Assembly: GCA_947184155.2 (NCBI GenBank)
Contig: CAMXCT020001757.1
Location: 277,470 to 341,469, forward strand
Length of the DNA stretch: 64,000 nucleotides
From: Cladocopium goreaui
Taxonomy: Eukaryota; Sar; Dinophyceae; Suessiales; Symbiodiniaceae
Direction: 5' to 3'
Shown: positions 33,162 to 43,385 of the stretch, piece by piece
How the letters are laid out: every line of letters starts with the position of its first letter
Position numbering within the stretch: position 1 is the first letter of the stretch
The notes under the pieces: model-generated
What the model saw: the letters and a program-made list of their open reading frames with translations, nothing else
Told to the model about the DNA's origin: nothing
The model's database searches: none
Program-made: the position numbers and the translations under genes

Positions 33162-33899
33162 AAAGGTAAAGGGGCACATGGACAAAGCCTCCGAAAAAGG
33201 TAAAGGGGCACATGGACAAAGCCTCAAAAAAAATCAACAGGGCCGGTGTGCCCTAAAAAAAAAGGTACGCAGCTTGCGTCCTCAGCGGCATCGCCAGATA
33301 TCTATGAGGGATGGAGCCATGTGCATATGATGGCAGTTCATGAACACGACATGTGCAGTTCATGAACATCCTCTAGGATAAGGCATGCGAGGCTCCATCC
33401 TAATGTGTGGGAATTCTAGGCATTGCGTGGGTGATTAGACAAAAAATTGGTTTCTACTCAAGTCATTCTTTCAATTGCTGATTCATAATTTCAATTAGTG
33501 ATTCATATCGATGTTGAGGTCATGTGTTTCGCAATGCCTATATAATTAGCGATATCCATGGGCGGGTTTGCATGTGGCCTGGTCGTCAGTTCTGTTTGGT
33601 TTGAATGCTCGATGTGTTCTATATCTATAGTGGTGCCACTGTTTGTGATTGAAGATCTATAGGGTTTACAATCAAGGGCATTTCAACGACCAGGTCAGGT
33701 ACAGAGACCATGCCTGTGGTGGCGGGGATTGCAGCTGCTTCTACAGGAAAATTGCTGAGCTTCTCATTATGATATGGGTATGACCACAACTATACTTGGG
33801 GCACCAATGAGCATCACAAGTCATATGTATATGCATACCATGGTAACACAAGTCATGGAAACTAAATCGAACATGCATATGCCCATCATGCTGCAATCC
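33162..33899. other. Intergenic; short tandem duplication
   Basis: A 30-bp unit with GGTAAAGGGGCACATGGAC is duplicated at about 33,166-33,225, right after the stop codon. An inverted pair GGATGGAGCC / GGCTCCATCC lies at about 33,309 and 33,392. No exon seen. Confidence 0.5.
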
Positions 33900-34049
33900 T
33901 AAGCCAACTTGAATTCGCCCAATAGTGGCAAAAACTGCGTCCTCCACTGCATCGGTGTTGAGAAAATGGTCGAAGACAGTTTCAGCAATGTCCCATCTTG
34001 TCAGGCCATCATTGGCATCATGTTGTCGTAGTGCTGCTGTCCTTAAAGC
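33900..34049 (-). CDS. Possible minus-strand exon
   Basis: Minus-strand open stretch after TTGAG: ALRTAALRQHDANDGLTRWD, then IAETVFDHFLNTDAVEDAVF and ATIGRIQVG. Composition is protein-like, but no flanking exons were found and all neighbours are on the plus strand. It could be chance or an antisense remnant. Confidence 0.3.
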
Positions 34050-34206
34050 CTCAAGTTTTCATCAAGATGTTCCGTTTGTGAATCTTTCTCTTCCATCTAT
34101 GTTGATGTATTGCGACCATGCAGGCTTCCACTGATCGTCATCTTATTCTTCTACAAGGTGTGGGCAGCAACTTTGCTGTGATTCGCGCTGAAGGGTTTCA
34201 ATCAAC

Positions 34207-34470
34207 TTGACATGGATTTCACATGGATTTCACATGGACTTTACACGGATTTGTTCACATGGATTTCACATGGATTTCACATGGACTTTACATGGATTTG
34301 TTCACGTGGATTTCACATGGATTTCACATGGACTTTACATGGATTTGTTCACATGGATTTCACATGGATTACACATGGACTTTACATGGATTTGTTCACA
34401 TGGATTTCACATGGACTTTACATGGATTTGTTCACATGGATTTCACATGAGTTTCACATACATTTCACAT
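34207..34470. repeat. ACATGGATTTC minisatellite
   Basis: Units built from CACATGGATTTCACATGG and ACTTTACATGGATTTGTTC in a roughly 50-bp higher-order period, about five rounds. It lies between two copies of a duplicated segment. Confidence 0.9.
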
Positions 34471-34499
34471 GGTATGTCATAATATGTCGTTTTTCTTTG

Positions 34500-35103
34500 A
34501 TGAGTTTCAGCGTCGACCATGCAGGCTTCCACTGATCTTCATCGTCTTCTACAAGGTGTGGGCAGCAACTTTGCTGCGATTCGCGCTGAAGGGTTTCAAT
34601 CAACAATATTAGATATGTCATAATATGTCGTTTTTCTTTGATGAGTTTCAGCATCAACCTGTGCGCAGTGCGAGCTAAGGCCCAGCACTTGGGATGCCCG
34701 CGGGGTGCAGTCTCAATATCAGTGCCTTGGTCTGCGTGGTAGGTCTATGGTGCTTGCGCTCACGTGCTTCTTTTTTCAATGCTTTCACATTGTCATTCTG
34801 GTTTCGTTTCCGTTTGAGATAGCTTTGGCATCTTAAGAACTTTCAACTGTGTCCTGAGATCAACTCAGCCTGCCATGCGAGCCAAGGCCCAGCACAACGG
34901 AGATGTGTTGATGGTGTTTGAGATCAAGGTTGGAATCCTTTCCAAGATGCTTCATTCTATTGCTTGCACAAGAGTAATAGCATGATGCAACCCATGCGTT
35001 GTTTTGATACACATTTTCACAGCTCCTTGAGTTTGAACCGGCAGTTTCAATATGCCAGCAACCGTCAGGCAGCTCCACTCACATCTGATGAGGCCGACAC
35101 CTG
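34500..35103 (+). CDS. Possible multi-exon gene with a duplicated exon
   Basis: Candidate exons: from about 34,522 (ASTDLHRLLQGVGSNFAAIR); about 34,670-34,738 (CELRPSTWDARGVQSQYQCL); 34,869-34,928 (PAMRAKAQHNGDVLMVFEIK, donor GT); and a last exon to 35,103 (SLNRQFQYASNRQAAPLTSD, TGA). A second copy of the first exon lies at about 34,123-34,211 (ASTDRHLILLQGVGSNFAVI), before the minisatellite. Phases were not all verified. Function unknown. Confidence 0.35.
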
Positions 35104-35534
35104 ATTTCACTCTTGTTTAGATGTTGCACCAAGCAAAAACAAATTCTTGCATCCGTTTGCATCCCAGCTTCATTGCAGTCGGCTGCATGCTGTGTATGAT
35201 TGCACGCATGCATGAATCTCACCAGTGAACCGTTGTCTTCAGTTTAGTGTGTCGTGAAAGCAGTGCGTTGTTGAGAATGCCCGTGCATCACGCCACACTG
35301 GATTCGATATCTCGGCCGCATGTTGTGCATGATTGCACGCATGCATTGATCTTGAATGTGACCGCAGCCGTGTGACAGAAAGCAGGCATGAATCACGACG
35401 GCAGAAGTCACACTCGCATGACATGCAGTGTTTGCTACATGTCAAACGTCATCGAAGGCCAAACTGAACACATGGCATGGTTTGCGCTGATCTTGTTTTT
35501 GTCCTCAGAAGTTGAGGCAGGGCGTTTGATCCCA
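35104..35534. other. Intergenic; two TGCATG hairpins
   Basis: Two copies of an inverted-repeat motif (about 35,184-35,213 and 35,318-35,346), related to the one at 13,326. The last part may be 5' untranslated sequence of the next gene, with an acceptor CAGAAG/TTGAG near 35,510. Confidence 0.4.
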
Positions 35535-37390
35535 ATGGCTGCCAGCGGCTCCAGTGACACGCAGGGGGAGGTGTTCATCCAGGACCTGGAGAACATTCAA
35601 AGCTTCTTGGCCACGCAGAAGCGCACTGTGAAGAAGGAGTCGTTCAAGAAGATGCTGGACAACCAGGTGAAAGCCTGGGTCACAAGGATTCAGGAGATCA
35701 CCATCCTTCCACACGAAGCCAAGCGGGTGGGGGAGTTGCTGGGTGAGGGGCCGTGGCATGATGAGCACCACGAGCAGTTGGCGGAGGCTCTGGGATCCAA
35801 AATGGATCAAGCAGCTGGTGGCGGGCAGGCGAAGGTCAGACGACCTCTTCAGACCTTGACCTGCTTCGCGTCGTACCTGACAGAAGGTGACTGCAAGGTT
35901 CTATCGGACCCAGACGTTCACAACGTCAACAAGATCCAAAGGTTAGTTGCCAAGTGCGTGAAGATGGGTCTTCATTTGCCGAAAGAGACGACCACCAAGC
36001 AGATCATCAAGACCGCGATCGACTGCGCCTTGGATGCATCGCAACTTACATAAAGTGTTTGAAGCGCCTTCCATCTTCTCCTCTCAAGTTCTGTGTTGAT
36101 TTGATCAGTTTTCATCAATCTTGTGATTTTTTTGGAGCAGCTGTCCGTACTTCAGGCGGCATGAAAGTGGCAGACGCACCAGAGACCTTGAAGATGCTGA
36201 ACGAGTTCAAGCAGCAGTTGAAGGCCAAAGTTAAACACATGGAGAAGAAATCTTTGCTCGTTCAGTTTCCTGATGACCCGGAGAAGCTGCCAAAGGAGAT
36301 CTACGACAGAGTGTTTGGGGAGGAGTTGCCATCACCGCCCAAGGGCAGTGCCGGGGGGGAGTCATTGAAAGTGGTTGCGAGAAAATCACATGGTTTGGTG
36401 AAGAAGCAGTTGTCATTCAGTGACGCCAGTCCCATGGCCAATATGATGCAGCAGATGGATCAGATGATGAGGTCTAACATGGGTGGTGGAATGAACCCTA
36501 TGATGTTGATGATGGCTGGCATGCAGCAGCTTATGGGTGCAGACAGCGGTGCTGCTGGTGCGCCTAATTTGCAAATCTTTGGTACCAAGAGGAAGCAGAA
36601 GGCATTGGCAGATACTGCAGAAGCCGACCAAACGCCGACAGAGCAGAAAGCTTTGACGGACAAGGCTAAGGATGAATTGCGTGATACCCAGGAAGAAGAA
36701 AAAGAGCCAAGTGAAAAGACTCAGCGAAGCGAGGCCGGCAAGAAGCCGCCAAACAAGAAATCATCTTTTGAAATGTTTGTGGGCGATGAACCTGAAGCTC
36801 CAGCATCAGCTCCCGCCAAGGCGAAAGGCAAGAAGACACCAGAGGAGTACGTGAAGCTCTTCAAGAGTGGCGTCAAGAACCGTGAACGAGCTCGCGCAGA
36901 GGCAAAGAAAGAAGATGTGGAGATGAAGTCGGAGGATGACGATGAAGCTGAGGCTTCAGAGCCGGAAGAAAAGCAGCCCAAGACAAAGAAGAGAAAGTCA
37001 GAACCAAAAAGTGCGGAGACACCGCCCGCCAAGAAGCCCAAGGAAGCAACCCCCAAGAAGAAGGTGAAGGCTGCGCCGAAGACAGTCGCAAAAGCTGCTG
37101 CAAAGGAGAAGAAAGCTGCTGCCCCCAAGAAAGAGGCATCTGCGCCAGAGGAAGGCGCTGTGCCGCGAAAGGATTTGGGCCCCAAGCCTGATCCGCCAGA
37201 TCCTTGGACAGGGACGTTCTTCTGGGGGACTGGCAAGATCCACAAGAATCCAAAGTCCAATTCTTGGCGTGCCTTTGTTGAGAAGTCGGACAAGTGCGAT
37301 CGCAAAGTGAAGTTCGGTGATGATCACGTCGCATCGTTTCACCGTGCCCTTCAAATCATCGAGGAAGGCATGGCTGCCCGATGCTTATGA
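35535..37390 (+). CDS. Two-exon Lys-rich protein with conserved C-terminal module
   Basis: Start chosen at the ATG at 35,535 (MAASGSSDTQGEVFIQDLEN). Exon 1 runs to about 36,010-36,040 (LQTLTCFASYLTEGDCKVL; KMGLHLPKETTTKQIIKTAI). A short intron ends near 36,140-36,156; its exact donor is unresolved (a GC donor after ...KTAID would restore frame). Exon 2 has MKVADAPETLKMLNEFKQQL, a Met-rich stretch (NMMQQMDQMMRSNMGGGMNP), a long Lys/Glu/Ala-rich disordered region with KKP-type basic clusters, and a final module GTFFWGTGKIHKNPKSNSWR ... FHRALQIIEEG. From memory, this terminal module recurs in dinoflagellate proteins and faintly resembles an AP2/integrase-arm-type beta-sheet DNA-binding fold. That is inference. 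Stop at 37,388-37,390. Confidence 0.65.
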
Positions 37391-37858
37391 GATTGCGCGC
37401 ACAAAATCATGGCAGAAAAAACATTTTTCTAGTTGCCGCCGTCACCGTGCTCAAGCAGATTTTTCTAGATTTGAAATGATAGACCTGTGCAGAAAAACAT
37501 ATATAGCCTTAGTAGGGTTTCTTGCAGCAAAGTATGTTTATCTGAAAGAGTTGCACTGCAAGCGCATGTCATTCTCAGTTGTTTTTTCATGTCAGATCGA
37601 TGGTGCCAGCAAACTGGTTGAACTCTTGGGTTTGCGGTGCTTGGTTCCAAAGCGGTAGGTGGCAGTTTAGAACGCAATGTCAGGTTTGAGAACAACATAA
37701 GTGATCAAAGAAATACTCGTAGATCAATAGACAAATGCACTCAAAGACACAGACACACGTATTTTCATATACACACATACCAACATATCGACCCCGTTTG
37801 CTTTCATGTAAGCTGCTTCACCTCCCAGCCGGGCGTTTCGCTCGCTGGGTTTTCGTCC
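37391..37858. other. Spacer between cargo and transposase; no gene
   Basis: No exon-like frame. Possible 3' and 5' untranslated sequence. Confidence 0.45.
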
Positions 37859-39893
37859 ATGGCCGTCAATGTGGGCCATCTTGGTAGGCGCAAGGGTATC
37901 TCTCGCTCTGGCTTGAGCACTGTTCTGGATGAATTGAAAAAGAAAAAATTCCAGATGCTACATCGAGACAAACCATCAAGAGACGCCGCGATGCAGACAT
38001 TGATGTGCAGACGCGCTATGGCAAACTCCTGCAAGACTGGAAGGTCACGCTTCTGCCAGTCGGGAAGAAGAAGAAAAAATCTGGCTCCGTGACCAAGCCC
38101 AAGCAAGTGAAGACTGTGGAATTTCCTTTTGTGCAGCCAATACCTTTGCTTTGTCACATGTGCCTTGAATGTCCAGAATTCTCGGCCATGATGTTGAAGG
38201 TTTTGGATCGGTATGCGCCGAGCCAATCATCCCCACTCAGCTTGATTTGCTACAGTGACGGTATATCGCCTGGCAACGTCCTGGCGCACAACCAAACCCG
38301 CAAAGTTGAATGTGTTTATTGGTCGATCAAAGAATTTGGTGATTTGGCTCTGTCTTTAGAAAAAAATGGTTTCTGCTTGGAATAGCAAGGACTGATCATG
38401 TCAAAAGGATGGCAGGAAAGATGTCGCAGTATTTCAGACATGCAGTGGAACGTTTTTTTTCTCCAGTGGATCTTCGACATGGAGTGCAGCTGGCATTCCC
38501 AAATGGAGAGCGGAGGATGCTATTCTGTGACCTGTCGATTGTAATAGGAGACGAGGTGGCTCTCAAAGAAAGCCTAGACATGAAAGGCGCTAGTGGAACA
38601 GTTTTGTGTCCACTGTGCCGTAATCTTGTCGACTGGAAGAGCAACCTTGACCACCATTCAACGGAGTTTGTTCCCAGCAACTCTACCACATTAGCTGGCG
38701 TGGATCTTCACTCGGATGAGACACTTTTGGAGACTGTACAATTTTTGGCAAGTCGTTCCAATGACGTGAGTAAAACAGCATTCAAAAAAATGGAGCAGGC
38801 GTTGGGCTTTAATCACAACCGTCATGGCCTACTGCAGTCAGATATCTTGACCCTCAAGCCTGTCAGCTTTTTGATGTACGACTGGATGCATACCTATGCA
38901 GTCGGAGGCCTGTGGAATGTTGAGCTCGGCAGTTTGGTTGCCAAGCTGTCTGCACATGGGGTGACGCAGGAAAGGCTGAACGACGAACTCAACAGATTCA
39001 CCTGGCCATCTTTCTTGGCCGGTCGAGGTGTGACCGGTGTCAACATCTTTTCAAAAGAAGATCAGGATGGCGACATCAAATGCAGTGCAAGTGAATGCTT
39101 GAGCGTTTACTCAGTCATTAGGTTCATTCTCTCTGAATTCCGGAAGAATGGGGAGCTTGAGGCCTTGAAACAAGAGTGTGACAGCTACTTCAGGCTTTGC
39201 AGAGTCTTGGATTTGCTTGCCCACCAAAAAAAACATGGCTGGGACCCTGATGCTCTTCGACAGGCAATTGAGAGGCACTTGAAAGGATATGTGGCTCTAT
39301 ATGAACGTTTCCTTCCAAAACATCACTACTCACTGCACCTGCCATCCCAGTGTGCCCAGCACGAGACACTCGTCTCGTGCTGGGTGCACGAGCGCAAACA
39401 CAAGGAGATCAAACGCCATGCAAATCTCATCACAAACACATGGTCAAATTTTGAAAGATCTGTCATAGTGGATGCGATGGGCGATAGTCTCGATGCTCTT
39501 GCGGGCACGCCTGATGAACCATACTATGGAGGCTTGTGCAGCCCAGCTGAAGCAGGGTCTGCAATTAGCCAGGAATTTCGAAAGCTTGGGTTCGATGAGC
39601 AAATTTTTGTGAGTCGAACTGCCTTTTTCAGTCCTGGCGCAAAAGCTTCAGCTGGCGATGTCGTCAGGCTGGTTGATGATGTGGGTGAGCAGTGCTTGGG
39701 CGAAGTGAATTTCTTTGCGACAACCACGGGCCAAAACTTCTGCTGCATTACGCATTGGAAAGCCAAGGGCAACAACAAATTCCAGAAGAGCGGAACGAGT
39801 TTTGTGGCAGAGCTGTCTCAGGTTATGGACGTTTGTATTTACCGTGATGGCGCCACCTCCAGCCCGTCAGTGGTTTCATCCACTACTTGGTGA
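37859..39893 (+). pseudogene. CACTA/CMC-like DDE transposase of the giant element (two frameshifts)
   Basis: ATG at 37,859 (MAVNVGHLGRRKGISRSGLS...). The frame shifts in an A-rich run near 37,936-37,948 (into ATSRQTIKRRRDADIDVQTR) and again near 38,361-38,372, at an A7 run (into GIARTDHVKRMAGKMSQYFR). Both lesions are in poly-A, so they may be sequencing errors. Motifs in order: ICYSDGISPGN (first Asp), DLSIVIGDEVALKESLD (second Asp), VLCPLCRN (CxxC), MYDWMHTYAVGGLWN (third Asp), PKHHYSLHLPSQ and VHERKHKEIKRHA. This is the order expected of Tnp2/CACTA-type transposases. The last about 110 residues (GDVVRLVDDVGEQCLGEVNF) may be a small beta-barrel accessory domain. About 670 residues. It ends 0.66 kb from the right terminal repeat. 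Confidence 0.7.
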
Positions 39894-40149
39894 CGTGGAC
39901 CCCAAAGGGGTGCTGCGACTTTGCTGGAAAAACAAGTCCCGCCATTTGCCTTGGCATCTTCAGCACGTATCAGAGTTTTTGGGTTTGTTTTGATTTTTTT
40001 CGCAGAGAACGTTTTTCAGAAAGCGAGCGAGCGAGGGCAGCCACCCGCAGAACCAAAACAAAAAATATATATATAATGTATATAGCTTCAGACGGTGCGA
40101 CTTGCTACATCCGGTAATTGCGCATAGCTTAGCTTCATACGATACTCAA

Positions 40150-40480
40150 GTTTACACACTCTGCGGCTTACTTAGCGCATGATAGGTAACTAAGTTAAAC
40201 TACTTACTAAGTAGGCCCTGGCGTACTTAGCGCATGATAGGTAACTAAGTTAAACTACTTACTAAGTAGGCCGCGGCGTACTTAGCGCATGATAGGTAAC
40301 TAAGCTAAACTGCTTACTAAGTAGGCCCCGGCGTACTTAGCGCATGATAGGTAACTAAGCTAAACTACTTACTAAGTAGGCCCGGCGTACTTAGGGCATG
40401 ATAGGTAACTAAGCCAAACTACTTACTAAGTTAACCGCGGCCTACTTAGCGCCTACTTATAGGTTCACATAGTAAGTTGG
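40150..40480. repeat. Right subterminal 55-bp array
   Basis: About five units of 55 bp (starts 40,171, 40,226, ...), each with CTTAGCGCATGATAGGTAAC, TAAACTACTTACTAAGTAGG and CCCCGGCG. The reverse complement shares AAGTACGCCGGGGCCTACTTA with the left array. Confidence 0.88.
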
Positions 40481-40556
40481 CCTGTAACTAGTTACTAAGT
40501 TCGCCTCGTATGTTCGCCAAGTCAAATAGTATATTACTCTAAGTTGCTGTAAGTAA

Positions 40557-40583
40557 ATAGCAACCAAGCCGGTCATCCAAGTA
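40557..40583 (-). repeat. Right 27-bp terminal inverted repeat
   Basis: Exact reverse complement of 9,235-9,261. Outer flank GGATGATTTGC. Confidence 0.75.
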
Positions 40584-40664
40584 GGATGATTTGCTTTTTT
40601 TGGGTTCTCGCTTGGCAACTGCATTTTTTGTATCTAATTATTTATTAAATTAAATTGTTGCTTT

Positions 40665-40815
40665 CCCAAAAGCATCTTCGATGCTTGGGTTCTCGTTTAG
40701 TTGGTTAACCGCGTGGGGAGCGAGCTGGTTTGAACGGTGGTGTGCGGACGGTGTGGGCGCAAGGGAAAGGAAGGGAAAGGACGGGAAAGGGAGGGAAAGA
40801 AAGGGAAAGAACAAG
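40665..40815 (+). repeat. Leader module (copy 2) with short purine tail
   Basis: Same CCCAAAAGCATCTTCGATGC start and GAGCTGGTTTGAACGG core as 7,317, followed by only about 50 bp of GGAAAGGAAG/GAAAGAA. It lacks the 126-bp satellite. Confidence 0.8.
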
Positions 40816-43385
40816 AGCCCACGAACCCGAATGCTCACACGTATCTTACTTATATTTAGCTGTATTTTTGTAGTTTTTTTTTTGGGGCCGTCAACGAGAA
40901 ATCCAACAAAAAGGAAGAGGTGCAAACGAGAATAACAAATATCTTTCACATCTTTCTTCCTTGAACTTTGCCGCAACATAACAAGAGGGGCTTTACAATA
41001 AACCACCTTGAAGTAGAATGTAAAAGACCAACGCAAACTTAAGACTGCAACTTAGTCGCGACAAAGATATGCGACACAGTGCTCAACACCAACTTTGAGA
41101 AAAATTCTCAAGAGCCGTGGCCACGCTTTTTCCCCCGGTAGCAGACGAGTTTTGCAAATATCTTTTTGCGTTTTGATTGAAGCAATTGGGTTAAAAACTG
41201 AAACAGACCTGTTGATGGCCGAACCAGCCACCATCCAACAAATCCGACACAGACCTTGGCTGAAACAGCCACGGTTGGAATACCAAGCCGACTTCAGCTT
41301 TGGCAAAGTCATCTTTGGCCCCTCTTTCTTAATATGCAACATAGGCGGCCCACGAGATCCCCACTTGCTGCATTTCAACTTGCGGTGCTTCTGAAACCGC
41401 TTTTCGAGCCCCAAAGTTCCAACTATCCGTATTTGGACTAAGCGCAGATCTCTTTCAGCTTGCTTGATTTAAAGGGTCCTTAGCACTACAGAGCGCACAG
41501 CTGGCCGATTCTGAGTCAGCTTTCTTGGGCTGAAACAGCTGCAGAAGGAAACGCCTTGCAATTGAAATTGAAATTGAAATTGCACCTGTTATAAATCAAT
41601 TGCTGTTTGCTGAACTGAGTCTACAGGGTGTCTGCAGCTGCCGCAACGCATGTTTATCCACTTTTCCACTTGTCATTTTTTTGCATCTCACATCCGACTT
41701 TGAAGACAGCACCCCGCCGCAGTCTATGTGGCTAAGATCCGGCCCTTTCCAGCTGATCTGACATTGGTCGATGCCGCGGTGGCATACTTGTGGCCAAAGC
41801 AGCCACCAAAAGCCGAAGCAGCTAAGTGGCTGAAGCAGCTACAGGCTACAGTAGCCGAGACAGTTGCCACCTCTTTGGCGTAGAGATGGTGTGGCCAGTT
41901 TTCAGCCACAAGCTTCCGTGAAGTGCTTGAGCCGAGGCTCCTGAAGCGAAGCGGATCTCAGGCATGCTCCTTAGGAGGTTCAAGGACGTCCCCGAGGCTC
42001 CTAAGGACAGGACAACAATGGGACAAAGGCCTTTGAAAAACTCATACTTAAGAGTATTCCAGTTTCGTCCCCTTGTCGTCCTCCCCTTAGGAGGTTCAAG
42101 GACAACCCCGAAGCTCCTAAGGAGAGGACATTCCCACCCGTTGATTCGAGGTCCGTTGATTTTTTTTTGATGCTCCTAAGGAGAGGACAAAAAAGCACAT
42201 ATTAAGTAGCCAAGACTGTCTCCAAATCAAAGCTTTCGTTGAATCTCCCAATATTTGTGGGTAATCGTCTCTTAGATTCAACCCATTGGTAGATTCGACC
42301 AGAAACCCCAAGTCTTTACCCTGACGCTTCAACCCACCCCAGCCAATTCCTATTTTTGCGAAAAGTCCATCGCGACCTGCTATGTACAAAAACTGACTAA
42401 GTATGTAACGCAGCTTCAAAGTAAGAAGTCGGAACAGCGTCAAAAACAAGCCAAAGCAGCTTTGACAGCCGGAAGCAGCTTACCTGATGCTGCAAGGGCT
42501 TGGCTGAAACAGCTACCGCTAATGCCGAAGCAGCCTCACTTGAGGTCAAAATTTGAAAACACTTCGCAAGCAGGAGCCGAGTCTGAAGGGCCGAAACAGC
42601 CCTCCTCGCTGCGTGGACATGCTGAGCCGAAGCAGCCGAACAGCCACCGCCCTCCTGAAGCTCCAGAGCCCGCCTTTGTCCTTTCATGCTTTTGGATTTT
42701 TTTTTTGCATGTAAATGGGCTTTGTGATTTCATTGTTTGCTCAGACGCTTGTCAATCCGCTTTGGCTAGAACCCTGCAGTCAACACCCCATGGCGTGCGC
42801 AACCAAGTTCCCAGCTCTGGGTGATGACACGAAATACGGAACCGTGAGCCCCATTTCAAGCCCAAGACATGCCACTTGGATCGAAGCCATCTGCCATTGC
42901 AAAAGCAGCAATGCTGCTGTTGTGTTTGACAGCTACTGACCCAAATTGCAAACGAGAAATAAAAATAAACCAGCAATAATTTCAAATACCTCTTCAGCTG
43001 CCTCGACGAGAAAATTGAAAGAGCCAATGGAAAGTGGAAAAAAGTGTACGAATATGTATGAAATTTGCAAAGGAAAGGACCAAGGAAACAAAAAAAATGT
43101 TCCGTACATGTCTTAGATGTCACAAGTTAGGGTTGCAAAGGGTATTCCAAATCAGCCATTGTTGAAGCAAACGAGATTCTCAAATAGCTTAGCCAAACAA
43201 AAAAATACAAAAAAATATCTCAGGCCCAAAAAAAAATAAAAAATACAAAAATACAGCTAAATATAACTAAGGTATGTTAATGATGGTGATGTCGAAACAC
43301 ATGGATATGCAGTCACGCAGAACACTTTTCTGCAATAGTTTATTTGAACAGTCTTGTATATACATATTTCCCCTGTTACCAGTCT
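40816..43385. other. No gene; scattered GGCTGAAACAGCC-like palindromes and 'CTCCTAAGGAG' repeats
   Basis: At least nine variants of GGCTGAA(A/G)CAGCC lie between 41,259 and 42,640. Three copies of a segment with TTAGGAGGTTCAAGGAC and CTCCTAAGGAGAGGACA lie at about 41,968, 42,084 and 42,171. Small frames here (at most 124 codons) lack protein-like composition. Confidence 0.5.

Larger units (their letters stand above)
9235..40583 (+). mobile_element. Candidate giant (31.3-kb) DNA transposon with cargo genes
   Basis: The ends are a perfect 27-bp inverted repeat (TACTTGGATGACCGGC... at 9,235-9,261; reverse complement at 40,557-40,583). I saw this word nowhere else in the window. Just inside each end lie related tandem arrays in opposite orientation, sharing AAGTACGCCGGGGCC and TACTTACTAAGTA (10,730-10,940 and 40,150-40,470). 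This arrangement is like the subterminal repeats of CACTA elements. A DDE transposase gene ends 0.66 kb from the right terminus and about eight other plus-strand genes fill the interior. No clear target duplication is seen (only GG on both sides). Alternative: two unrelated copies of a short terminal sequence in opposite orientation. The boundary is seen in the sequence; mobility of the whole unit is inference. Confidence 0.5.

Noticed and set aside
33900-34657. Minus-strand gene joining 33.9-34.05 kb with the LKLIKEKRHIMTY frames at 34.45-34.66 kb
   Set aside because: The latter frame is the complement of a duplicated plus-strand exon and intron; no coherent splice model joins them.
40816-43385. 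Protein-coding gene in the 41-43-kb region
   Set aside because: Frames up to 124 codons, but no exon-like composition, motif or splice series.
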